A stretch of DNA of 64,000 nucleotides from positions 434,001 to 498,000 of the forward strand of contig JBCAQO010000009.1 of the NCBI GenBank assembly GCA_039111635.1. The letters are read 5' to 3'. Below, piece by piece: positions 46,908-57,823 of the stretch; position 1 is the stretch's first letter, and each line of letters begins with the position of its first letter. A program made the position numbers and the translations under genes. Under the pieces are notes generated by a model. That model was not told the origin of the DNA, did no database searches, and saw only the letters and a list, made by a program, of their open reading frames with translations. This stretch comes from Heterobasidion occidentale (taxonomy: Eukaryota; Basidiomycota; Agaricomycetes; Russulales; Bondarzewiaceae).

Positions 46908-49900
46908 CCGAGTTTAAGTGAGTGATTCTCGTGTTGGATAGCATGCATGCGCACGGCGGGTGGACTGACCTCCTCGTGGTTCGACTCTAGAAGCCGCATA
47001 TCTTGGTCACGATATCGTCACTATATCTTTCCCATCCGGCATGTATTCATTTTCGGTCTCACACTGTCATCTGTCGCTGTCGATCGCTCCGTCGTCTTGT
47101 GCACGCCTACTTCATCATGTACCGCAGGCTCGGACTTAATACCCCCGCATGTGCATACTACTCACGCATGTTATTCTTTGTGTAATAGATTATCGATTAT
47201 TGGTTGCATTCCCTTCAATGCTAGATCGCTGCAAGAGCGTGAGCGATTGCGGCTACTTCTGGCTGCCAGTCAGTATCTAGGCGTCAGCGTCGGAAGCCGC
47301 CCGGAAATAGGGTCTCACCATGGACTAGCACACCAGAACGGCAAGCGGCCTGGCTCATTCAGCCCGATAGCGCCCTAGCGGATTGAGGTGCGTATTTCTG
47401 GAATTCTGGTGCGCATGAGACTGGGAGATCATTTCGCAGGCCTTACTTACCGTCCGAGAACAGCCGGGCACGGAGCAGCGCCGGCGATGCGGCGCACGAT
47501 AATAAGGCAAGGGATGGGGCACAATTGAGAGGCTCGGCGCTCTACAACTGAATACCTCTTCAGAGGAATTAAAACTCAACGCAGCTCTTTGCCCTCTGAC
47601 TCCAGTGTTATCGTGGACACGGCGGGATAGCCACTGTGCATGCAGCGGACGGGAGGATGGGTAGATGATGAGTTGGACAACACCCCGATGAATGGCAAGT
47701 CGCCCTAGCACGTCCGATGTCAAGGCTTCAAAAGTGCTCTAGATGGGTAGGTTGGTTGTCACTTAAAACAGGCTTCGCAGCGGACCTGCCTTGAGCTTTT
47801 TGGCTTGGTGAGTCGGATGGGTGTCTTGATGGCAGGGTCGTTACGCGTTACGCCCAATCCTGACGGATCACGGATCACCCTAGTCGGAGTAAGTGTACGA
47901 GTCGACTTGTCCCGGAAATGCGAACCTCTCCGCACAAGCAGCACGAGAGTGGGAGAGCGGTTGGTTTCGTCGTTGTTGGCTTCGTTGTCCCTTGTTGTCC
48001 ATCTTGTCACCTTTGGAAGAGCAACCAGCGAACCGATTCATCCCCGCCGTTCCACGTGCACAGTGAGTGGAAGGGGGGCGGGGATCTTTCCATTACCGAT
48101 GGCGTTTTCCAGAACGAAGTCTACAGGCGGGAAAAATCTCATTGATATCGTTCGAAAAGCTCGGGATTTGAGATTAAGGTGAAGATGCACTCGACGCTGT
48201 CGGAGAAGTCTGCCCCTTTGTCGTCGGTGGAATTGTCTTCGAGGCGGAAGCCTTGCAGTTGCCGCAAAAACATCTTACACAGGCGCAGGGGCCGCGCAAC
48301 ACACCCGTTCGGGAGCGGCGCTCGGGCTTGGTCGGACGGAGAGCCAAGGCATCTGATTTCTGCCATCACGAACGATCGTGAGCAGCGAGCGTCCCCACCT
48401 CTCGTTTTCCGCCCCTGAGTGCACAGCGGATGGCAATCCATCGACCACAGTGTTCGCGATGCAGAACGACGAATTGTTTCCCTCGTGCTGGCGAGCTGCA
48501 CAGGCGTTCGGAGGACATCGTAGAAGCAAGCGTGACGGGAGAATCCTTGTGAGTCACGGCGTTTGCCGAGGTCGTCCGACCGGTTGGCCATTGCCAATTG
48601 CAGCGCGATCCAATTCGGAAGCAAATGCTTTTCTTGCAGCGTCGTCGTCGACAGCGTCGCAAGTCTGCCGCAAGCCCCCCCGACGTCGAGCCCCTCCCCA
48701 TCCACTTCTTTCCGCCGTCCTGCGCGAAGACCATAGAATAGACGCGAACGCGTCGAGAGCAACTAAGTTCTAAGCCCAGATGAACTGTCATCCTATAGTC
48801 CCGAACCTCCTGTCACAAAACAATCCTAGCGTCAGCATCGCTTCATTCTCTCAACGTTCTCAACTGCCCTTACGGCGGCAGGCGGCGAATCAAGGGCGCT
48901 ACCGTGGCCCGAGGCGCCCAAGTATGGCAACTCGTGGCGCTGGCCTACGGTAGGCACCGATAAGTAGCCCGTCAGCCATCATCAATTTGCATCAACCGCC
49001 ATCATTATCTCTCCAAGTCCGTGCATGGCATTTTATGGTTCTCTGTCACCGACTGATCAGGCGTTGCTCAACCTTCAGGCGCTTCGTCGTCACCTGAGCA
49101 TTGCTAACCTCGCGGAGGGTCTGGCGTCATCGTCGGAATGCAGACGGGCATCATTGTAAGTAGCAGAGCAAGTTTTCATTCGCATTTTTAGTCTGATGAG
49201 CAGCCTGAATTTGTAGTGTCGTGGCGTGCTGGCTTTGAACTCCCGTTCTTTGTGTACATATGGGGCAAGCATCTAGGCCAGCTTGGGGCGCTAAACCGGG
49301 CAGCTCGGGCATGGCCCACCCCGAACTTGAACGAAGTCTCTTGAAGGAAGTAAGAAAGAGGCCGAGCGGCCGTGCATTGCTGCCGTGAGCCTTTTATTTG
49401 CTCGCGCACATTATTTGCTCGTACCTGGACGCCTGACGCTCGCGGACATACGCACAGCAGGGCAATCGGACGGCGACCTCAACAAACAAAGATGAGACAT
49501 TCCTCCATCGATATAGATTCGATCCCGACAGGATCAAAAAAAAAGTCCATCAAGCCAGGACTGGAAAAGAAGCTCAGAAGGCCTCGGACTCGGTGTCGGA
49601 GATCCGGGTCGGTTTGTGGGCGTACACTGTCTCTGCAGGCATGACGTGCGGTAAGTAAGCCACTTGAACGGACTTAGTGGCTGGGCTCTCTCGGTGACTT
49701 ACTTAGCACTCTTCCTGTGCAGTGCTTTAGCCCGAGTCTATGTGGAGGGTGCCGGTGTACTGCTCGCGCACGTCAATGATAGCAGCGTGGTAGATCGCCG
49801 ATAGTGCACATAGTGTACATTGCTCAGTGTACACGCTTACTGGATGCTCCGAGCTCGAGCTCCAAGGCTTCTGGGCTTCAGCGGTGCATGTTCGTGCGCT

Positions 49901-52900
49901 TCTTCTCGAGTAGGTCTGACGCTTCCTCAAGCTCCGTTTGGTTCTGTTTAATTAAGTGCCTTCGCAATTGCGTAGGACAACACCGATGGCTTACTGAGAT
50001 GAACGCAACGTAACTGCGGTGGCGTCGCCGTATTGCGACCCGCACGCGGATGCTTACTCGCTTGCTCCTGTGTCTCACAGCAGTCGCAGTCGCAGTCCTC
50101 AATATCTTTGCAGCGCGACCAATGGGCGGCCTTCGAAGGGCCAAGGGCAATTTCAGCCAATCATCGGTGATTCTTCACAGGCACCCAACCAGAGCGTACC
50201 ACCCTGCGGCAACCCGCGCCAACGGCGGCCGCTCGTCAACCAACAGCAATTACAGTAAGCGATCAGCAACAAATGCACCCCCGACCGCCCCTCTTGCCAG
50301 CCGACGCCTTCTTGCTTTGTTTCGATTTTTAGGATTTTAATTTACGGAGCAGGCTCAGCTCGCGATCGCGATTTGGACGCCTGAGGGGACAAGGTCTCTG
50401 GCCTAAGACCTTCTTAGGGTTCGACCAATTCCAGAGGATGGAATCAGATGCCGGCCGCCGATCTCTGTCTGGCCGACGGGGGCCTGTGGCATTGTTGCAG
50501 ACATGAGCGTGGACGGTGATTCGAGGCGGTCGCCGCTGCCGCTGCCATGCTGCAGTGTCGGAGTCGTTTTCAATCCTGAACCCCCTCGAGGCTTTGCGGC
50601 GTGCACGACGCGTGCCGCGCGAAACGTGGCCATTATGCGAGGGACAACAAGGAGCCTTGGGACGGTGCCTGAGTCCTCTCTCTCGCTCTCGTGCACGGCC
50701 GTGGAGTTGGGTGGGACATCTCGCATCGTGGTGCGACATATGCCTGCCCACGCGTCGTTCGTACTCGCTTCCTAAGGTCCGCCCAGCGCTGGTCGAGAGA
50801 GCGCGCGTGCGATGTAACGCACCGAAATTTTCCTTGACGGCAACGGATCGAATTACACTGCAACATGTTGAACTCGGGGCGAGTGGACGCGGCTCGGAGG
50901 GGCCTTGGGGCTGTTTTCGCCTGCAGACGCTGCTCACCCGATCCCGTGCTGCGACACCCACGCACGCCCACAAACCCGTCTATTAGCGCTCAGAACGTGT
51001 TTGGTTCGCCAGGACGGGTTAGAACGCGCTGCGTGTTCCGCCATCGAACTTCTAGGCGCCCTGCACGTCACCCCCTGCTCGATATGTCGATCGTGATTGG
51101 GCCGATGCTCGAGTTTGCTAGTGATGCAATCAGAATGTGTTCGCGGGTGGGTGGATGCTCAGAGAATGTTCATTTTTTTCATTTGCGCAATGGATGACGC
51201 GGGCGCGGCATGGCTGATTAGTGGCGGCGCTACTAGTAGGTCGTGCTGTGCCGTGCTGTGATTGGGTTGGGCTGGCTAGTAGGCGATGCGCTTGTGTGGT
51301 GCACTATCGGCGAGATCGGATCTGCTATCTGGGTCGTCTGCATTGCGTTCTTCGAGTGCGTCGATCCCGCCGGGTCTGGACTCTACGTTGGGTCGGTCTA
51401 TGGAGATCTCTGAGTCTGAGACGGAGTTTCTCCCTCGTCGTTCGCAATGGCTGGGGCGCTGCTGACCTCTTGCATTGCATTGCGGTGCATCGCAGTGGAT
51501 GCTAATGTGCATCGTGCACGTCGAGATCCGGCCTGCCGCGTCGTCTCGTGGCCGCTCACTTGGTGGTCCGCGGGCACTTGTCTGTTCAGCCGAGGGGGGC
51601 TTCTCAATCTTAGCGCGATGTCGGCGTCGACGTCGACGTGTGGACCGCGAAGATAATGAAGAGGCACTCGCTAGTACCGAAAGCCACGCTCGGGGACGTG
51701 TGGAGCCCGGTGTCTTGTTGGAGGTCGGGTGCGCCTGTATTTTTGTGTTTGGCGCTGCTCGACCGCGCGCATTGGCGATCCCTCTGGTACGGCTTCTAGG
51801 TCTTGGTCTTGGTTTTGGTTTTGGGTCCGCCTTCTTCTTGCCGTTCATGTCTGTTGATCGGGTGACGGGTTGACGTCGACGTCGACGTCGAGCGACGGTG
51901 GCAGTGGCAGAGCTGCGCTACGCCCGCCTGCACTGTTTTTGCTCGGAGCCCGTTGATCACCCTCTTTTTTCGTTTATTTACATTCTAGGACCGCTGGAGA
52001 CGCATCGCACACTTGTCGCACTGACGAGAACGTACGGTTTTTTCTGGGGCTACGACTGTTGTGTTATTGCACGTCGCGTCGACGCGTCGGGCCGCGGTGT
52101 GATCGCCCGCCCGATCTTTAGGCCTGCGTATTTCAGGGGCGGCGGCGGCGCACCGTCGATGATTGATCGTCTCTCTGTCTAGTGGCTTTTTAATTGAGAA
52201 GGGTCGGGAGTAATTGGGGGAGAGCACGGAATTCGATTCGGATCGCGGTGTGTATCTGGATCTACCGCGGGGGTGGAGGGAGGAGGAGTGCGCGAGAGAC
52301 GACTAGGGTCGATCTACAGAATGCTGTTTTCTGTGGTTCTGGTAGCTGGGGCGAGTGAGATGTGGGAGGGAGTGGAGCGATAGTGGCAGGCGAATGAAGA
52401 GAGCAGGGAGTGGAAGGTGGCGGGAGTGGCCGGGATGGGCGGCCGGCATTCTGAATCGGAATCTGGTGGACGAGGGACGTGGAGAGAGAGTGAGGCCCTG
52501 GAGCGGGGCGTGGAGGGACGTTGGGGCGCAGAATTACGTGAGAGGACGTCGTGATGGAGGGCGTGGTGAGATGCCGGATCTAGGGACTCTGACGCGCCGA
52601 GGTGGACACTGGGATGGGACGTCTTCGCGATTCGATGCGCAGGTGCCAGCGACGCGTCCCAAACGGGGGGGAGGCGAGCCTTGTGGGGACAGCTTCTGGG
52701 CGCAGGAGGGCGAGCGAGGCACCGACGCGGGGTCGGTGCAATTTGCCTCAATCGGGCTCGTCCACTCGCCTCGCAGTCCACGCACTGGGTCGCAGAGTCC
52801 ACTTGGCTCGGAAGCAGCGCTCAGTCACGCTCGGTCTCCCGCTTCTCTCTCGCGCGCGCGACTTGCGACTGTTGCGTTCGCTTCCTGCATGAGTTAAAGA

Positions 52901-52981
52901 GCAGATGCGATCGTCCTCCTAGTCCCGTCTGACTCCCCCCTCCAATCACTCCTCCCCTCCGCCTCCCGACCCCAGCCCCCC
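46908..52981. other. Six-kilobase region without recognisable genes
   Basis: No conserved protein pattern was found on either strand. The longer open frames (for example minus 48139-48762 and minus 51276-51848) are rich in Arg, Ser and Cys in the manner of chance frames in GC-rich DNA, and lack plausible splice structure or family motifs. Base composition varies: mixed to about 50 kb, then GC-rich to 53 kb with many CG steps and short GTCGAC/GACGTC repeats. No transposon ends, long terminal repeats or tRNA genes were seen. It may be a long regulatory and leader region of the C2H2 gene that follows, or hold non-coding transcripts. Confidence 0.5.
51872..51890. repeat. GACGTC tandem palindrome
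   Basis: GACGTCGACGTCGACGTCG: three overlapping GACGTC/GTCGAC units. A related GTCGACGTCGACG lies near 51628-51642 and a GTCGACGCGTCG at about 52077-52088. Such units contain the CRE-like core ACGTC, but binding is not shown. Confidence 0.7.
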
Positions 52982-54788
52982 ATGCACCCCGGCGCCCCTC
53001 TATCCGCCCATTTCCACTACTGGTCCGACCCCCACGACGACTACCCCCCACCCCCATACCCGCCCGGTGGCGCCGACGCCCAGCTCGTCCTCCCCTTCCC
53101 CTCGATGTTCGCCCACTGTCCCCCGCAAGAGCACGTGGCGCCGCTCTACGCGCTTCCTGCCCCCGCCTACGACGCGGTCCCGCAGCACGGTCTCTCGTAC
53201 CTCGACTCTGCGCAAAGATCCTCCCTCGCCCTCGCGGACCACCGCGCGCCCGTCTCCCCACGCCTCTTCTCGCACTACGACCCCCGGTCCCAGCCCCCGC
53301 CCGAGCCTGCCTATGTGTTCGCTGCCCCGAACGCCCCCGTGCCCTCCACCTCTACGTCCTTCTCCTCGACAGCCTCCTTCCACTTTGGCGTGCCCGAGTC
53401 ACAGCCTCCCTCCTTCCAGCCGGCGCCTCTTTCGTACCACTTTGACACTTCGCGTCATCCCCATCAAGGACGTCCTCTGAGGTCCGTGCGCGTCCTCTTT
53501 TCATCGCGCGCTCTCACTCACGCCCACCGACTAGCTCTTCTGACGGCCTTGGCCTCGGGTTCGAGCCCCGCACCCTCATGCTGCGTCTCGACCAGCGCTC
53601 CCTCGATCCCGTCTCCTCGTCCGCCAGCCCCCCGCTCGTCTTCCCCACCTCCGACTCTGACAGCAGCAGCTCCAACGGCAGCGGCGCCTCCGACTCGGAC
53701 CCCGACTGGGAGGACAGGGACGGCGCGTACACCCGCTTCGCCTTGACGACCGCCCTCCCCCCGACGACGCTGCCGCCGGCACCACCATCGTACGGCTCGC
53801 CAGATGCACAGGGGGCCCAGGGGGCACTCCCATCGACGAGCGTCGACGCCGGTATGGGCATTGATAGCGAAATGGCCGCCGCGGAAATGATGTCCGCGCG
53901 CAGTTTTATCTCGAGCGATTCTGCTGCGCCTGGGACCTCGTCGACACACCGAGCTTACTCTGCTCACGACGACGCCCACCACGGCGCGGAAGAGGGAGCT
54001 CCGACGGAGCCCAAGCCGCCTCGACGCCGCGCGAAAAAGCAGAGCGCAAAGACACCCAAGATGCACGCGTGCACCGTGTGCCGCAAGCAGTTTCCGCGGC
54101 CGAGCGGGCTCGCGACGCACATGAACACGCACTCGGGGGCAAAGCGTGAGTCTCCGTCTGTCTCCCCTTTCCCCTCAACGATCTGCGCATCCATTTTTGG
54201 CATTATTCATCAATACCAAGTAATTTGGCGAGTTGGCTGACGACGGGGGTCGGCTGTCATACAGCGTACAAATGTCCGGTCCAGACGTGCAACAAGTCGT
54301 TCGCCGTGCGCTCCAACGCGAAGCGGCACCTCCGTACTCACCGCTCCGCCCTTGCGTCTTCGCCCGTGCTCCAGACCTTGTCGCTGGACGTGTCTACCTC
54401 CGGCTCAACCGCACGCACCATGCGCAGGTCGTCAACGCCGACGTCCGCGCCGTACCCGCCCCGCCGTTCGTCAACCGTGTCAGCGCTCCATCCTGCGCCT
54501 GCGAGACTTTCACCTCCTCCCGCGCCTCTGTCCCTGGCCCATCTCTGCCCGCACCGCACCTCCATTCGCGCGGGGATACAGCTGCAAGTTCTCCGCCGCC
54601 GCCGCCTCCCCTCGCGACGAAACCGCGCGGCGAGGCGCACACGCACGCCGGCCCATCGAACGCGCAGAGATACGCCGGTCCCAGCGCGGACGCGGGGCCC
54701 GCGAGCTGCTTCCCGGCTCGCTCCGCTCGCGCGACAACGCGGGCTGGCTCGGCGCGCGCGGGGTGTTCGCGGCCCCGGGCGACTTTGA
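52982..54788 (+). CDS. C2H2 zinc-finger transcription factor, up to 544 aa
   Basis: Probable DNA-binding regulator. Three exons: 52982-53481, 53535-54145 and 54265-54788 (1,635 nt, phases consistent). The N-terminal 330 residues are Pro/Ser/Tyr/His-rich and disordered (MHPGAPLSAHFHYWSDPHDD), with an acidic stretch GASDSDPDWEDRDGA. A basic patch KPPRRRAKKQSAKTPK precedes two canonical fingers: HACTVCRKQFPRPSGLATHM and, across the intron, YKCPVQTCNKSFAVRSNAKR followed by HLRTH. Both have intact Cys2His2 sets. After the fingers about 150 residues remain; from about residue 460 they become unusually Arg-rich. A neighbouring frame (ending at 54816) looks more protein-like there (WLGARGVFAAPGDFEID), so the true C terminus may lie in that frame. 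The long gene-free region upstream fits an extensively regulated gene. Confidence 0.82.
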
Positions 54789-55285
54789 GATCGACTCCCG
54801 TGGGCGCCGCGCGTGAGCGTGCCCATGGCGCCGCACCCCCACGGCTGCGGTATCACGACGGCTTCGTGGCCGGCGCGAGCTGGGGCGGGAAGTACGAGGA
54901 GCGGCGGCGGCGGACAGGGCGGGAGAAGGTGGGGCGGGGAGGTGGGCAGGGGTGGACCCGAGGGTGGACTCGGGCTCGGGGTTCCCGTATCATCCAGCAG
55001 AGGTGCGTTTCGTCGCGTCCCTCCGTCTCGGTGCTTCATGTGCTGCGTCGATGCTGAGCGAGCTTTCCTTCTGTCTTTTTTTTCGGGGTTTTTCTTTGTA
55101 CAGTGGCAGACATTGCCGGGGCCGGTCGTGGCTTGTCGGACTTGAGCGCTGAGCTCTGTATGCGAAGACGCGGACGGCGGGCGGCGGGCGGATCTATGGA
55201 CTCGACGGGACGGGGCGGGGCGCGTCGCGCGAGGAGAAAGCAAAGTTGGTTGGTGATTGCTTGCGTTATTTTATTCTATTTCTAT

Positions 55286-55315
55286 TTCTGCTCTGTTCTG
55301 TTCTGTTCTGTTCTG
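55286..55315. repeat. TTCTG pentanucleotide repeat
   Basis: About five consecutive TTCTG units, preceded by TTCTA/TTTCT variants from 55270. Confidence 0.8.
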
Positions 55316-55722
55316 GCGGCCGCGTGCCGCCCCACTGTCCGGTCTTCGATGTTCGTGCTAGCTACATACGTGCGCACACAACCTCTTCCGTCGCTGCGCT
55401 CTCCCGATCGCTTTTTTTGTTGCTCTTCGTTCACGTTAGGTGGTGCTTGTTTTGCTCGTCTGGTTTTTGGTTATATTCGGTTTGGTTTTTACTTCTTCCT
55501 TTGTGCTTTTTCCACCTCCGCCTCCTCTATCAGGGCCTTTCTCCAGCCCGCTTCGCCGCGGTCCTCCACCTGCTCGTTCCGACTCCCTCCCATTAGTTTC
55601 GCCTGGTCTCGTGTTTTTTTTAGTCCTTCTGGTGGTCCTGGCGTACTGTACGAGTACTGTAGGGTGCCCCATGTGCCACTATGTAGTGCCGCACCGTCGC
55701 AGGTGCCGTCGTTTGTACTGCT

Positions 55723-55751
55723 GTACTTATGTACCTATGTACCTATGTACC
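55723..55751. repeat. GTACCTAT octanucleotide repeat
   Basis: Roughly three and a half tandem copies of an 8-nt unit (GTACTTAT, GTACCTAT, GTACCTAT, GTACCA). Confidence 0.8.
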
Positions 55752-55935
55752 ATCGCTAGGCTGAGCCGTGTACGCATGTATGCATGTGTGCGTGTGCGTG
55801 TGCTGCAGTACCCCGAATCGACACCTCTGTTGTCTTTTTTCTGTGCCCCCATCTTCGATCGCTGCAGTGTGTGTTTCGTGCAAGCGAGCGACTCGGAGGC
55901 GTGAGCGGTTGAGGACAATCGCGCACGTGCGGAGG

Positions 55936-57255
55936 TCACGGGGTCGCGGGCGGGGCGCGCGCGCGTCGGCGGGGACGGGCGGGGGTAGGAGGGGTCAGGT
56001 TGGGGTCGAAGGCGGGGTTGGGGCTGGGACTGGGACTGGGCGCGAGGTCGGGCTCTGGGTCGATGTCGGGGTCGTGGTTGGGGTCAGTGGGCGCGGCGCG
56101 GGGCGCGTGCGGGGCGCGTGGGCGGTGGTACAGGACGCGGTTGACGAGTCCGATCGGGATGTCGAAGGCTTCGGGGATGGCATCGGGGAGGGCGTACGGG
56201 TGGTATGGGGTGGGGCCGTCGGGGGGGCCGTCGGGGAGGGGGTCGGGGAAGAGGGCTTTGGAGTCTGGTTGTGTAGGTGTGAGTGTGTGAGTGAGCGTGT
56301 GGGCTGAGCTTGTGGGGAGGGATTCGCAAGGGGTGGGAGAGTGGAATGAAGGAAGGGGCAGGGGCAGGGGGAGTGTGGGGAAGAAGCCGAATGCGGGTGG
56401 ACAGGTAGACGAATGGATGAGTGGATGGGTGGATGGATGGATGGACGGGAGGCGAGGATCGAGGATCGAGGATCAGAGCGGGAAGAGGGTGTTTCGGAGA
56501 GACAGAGGGACGGACGGAAGGGGACGTGCCTGTGAGGGTGCGGAGGTCGGAAAAGGCGGGCGTGTTGCGGAGGGCGAGGGCGAGGTGCGTGAAGTAGGTC
56601 AGCAGGGCGGCGACGGTCGTCCACGCGGGGACGAGCAGCGCCCATTCCCTGTGTGTATGCGCGCGCACACGCGGGGGAGGGGAAGAGACGGAAATAGAGG
56701 CGAATGGGGGCGGCGGCGGATCGGGGCGCGTCGCGGGGCGTTTGGGGTGCGTCCGGATGTGGACGGGCGAGGGCCAGCGCGGGCGCGCGATGCGAGCAGA
56801 AGAAGGAGGAGAAGACGCGTCAGCACACGATTCACCCCTTCCGTCCACCCCTTCCATCTCCATCCACCTCTTTCCATCCATCCACACGTCCGTCTACGCG
56901 CCTTGCTCGCATGGCCGCACACCGCACCCCACACGCATATACCTCGAAGCGGACGGACGAACGGACGAGACCCTCGAGCGAAACCGCGCACGCACCGGTT
57001 CGGGTACCACGCGACGCCCGCGCGGCGGATCCACGCGTCGGGGAGGAGCGCCCAGAGCACGTACAGCGCGAACAGCACGTACGTCGTCGACCACACCGCG
57101 AACCCGTAGAACTCGGGCGCGCGGCTGCGGTGCTCGGGGGCGGGGAGCGGCGGGTAAGGCGCGAGGGGGGACGTTGGGGACGTAGGGTTCGGCGTTGGGC
57201 TCGAGCTTGGGCTTGGACTTGGGCTCGCGCTTGGGCTTGGGCTCGCGCGCGACAT
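55936..57255 (-). CDS. GPI19: PIG-P / Gpi19, GPI-GlcNAc transferase subunit, 235 aa
   Basis: Small membrane subunit of the ER complex that transfers GlcNAc from UDP-GlcNAc to phosphatidylinositol, the first step of GPI-anchor synthesis. Three exons: 56996-57255, 56530-56648 and 55936-56264 (708 nt in phase). After a Ser/Pro low-complexity leader the PIG-P domain begins APEFYGFAVWSTTYVLFALY, then LWALLPDAWIRRAGVAWYPN. The second membrane segment is EWALLVPAWTTVAALLTYFT, followed by HLALALRNTPAFSDLRTLTD. The conserved end is EAFDIPIGLVNRVLYH, and a Pro/Asp-rich tail of about 60 residues is extra. Both introns are long (347 and 265 nt) and hold simple repeats. Intron 2 appears to start with GC (AG|GCACGT). 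GFA1 in this window makes the precursor of its sugar donor. Confidence 0.88.
56413..56472. repeat. GGAT and GAGGATC tandem repeats in PIG-P intron 2
   Basis: GGATGGATGGATGG-type units (56413-56446) followed by three GAGGATC units (about 56453-56473). Both lie inside the 265-nt second intron of the PIG-P gene, which is on the opposite strand. Confidence 0.8.
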
Positions 57256-57823
57256 GGTGAGCAGAAGCGGTCGAGTGGGTCTGATGGTCCTCTCCGGGTC
57301 AAGTGAGTTGAATGATGCGCGACAAGGTCTGGACGGAAGCAAACTGTGGGAAAGCGGCCATACACACATTCCTTATTTGGTGCGGACCGCCGGTTTCGTC
57401 CGACCTCGAGAGCGACCGGAGATTATAGAAATACAGCTGCTTGCATAACCCCAGCTCGATCGGTATCTTTGTTTCGTTCGGAGCGAGACGAGGTGGTACA
57501 TATTCACCGTGAATTTTCACGGAGACCCCCATCCCATTTTTTGTCGTTGTGATTTCTCGGATTCAAGCTCTTCTGCACATCGACTGGGCAGCTCTCAGAG
57601 GCAGACCAACAGTTGAGAAGGCTCTTGAGCCAAGATCTGCTTATTTGTACAGTAAGTGGCGATGATCGCAGGCGAACAACGATCCTGAGCAGGATCTTTG
57701 GGAAAAAACGGTCTAGGGTTTTGCAAGCTGCGATACGCTTCAAATTCCGTCCTGCCAGTGTGTCCTCGGCAACAAATACACAAGTATCTAATACAGCCGT
57801 CCCTTGTCGATGATTCGCCGTGT
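57256..57823. other. Intergenic region, no gene recognised
   Basis: 568 bp between PIG-P (start at 57255) and the end of the phosphopantothenate-cysteine ligase gene, both on the minus strand. Nothing recognised beyond probable promoter and 3' untranslated sequence. Confidence 0.4.

Larger units (their letters stand above)
54789..55935. other. Convergent intergenic region with microsatellites
   Basis: About 1.1 kb between the ends of the C2H2 and PIG-P genes. Contains T-rich tracts and simple repeats (55286-55315 and 55723-55751) but no recognised gene. Confidence 0.45.

Noticed and set aside
48139..48762. 207-codon minus-strand open frame
   Set aside because: Composition is typical of a chance frame in GC-rich DNA, with no family motif or splice structure; opposing frames are equally open.
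51276..51848. 190-codon minus-strand open frame
   Set aside because: Lys/Arg/Pro/Ser-rich low-complexity product with no recognisable domain; probably a by-product of GC-rich sequence.
53555..53572. GGTTCGAGCCCCGC, similar to a tRNA T-arm / B box
   Set aside because: It lies inside the second exon of the C2H2 gene (LGLGFEPRTLM) and no A box, acceptor stem or anticodon arm can be built around it.
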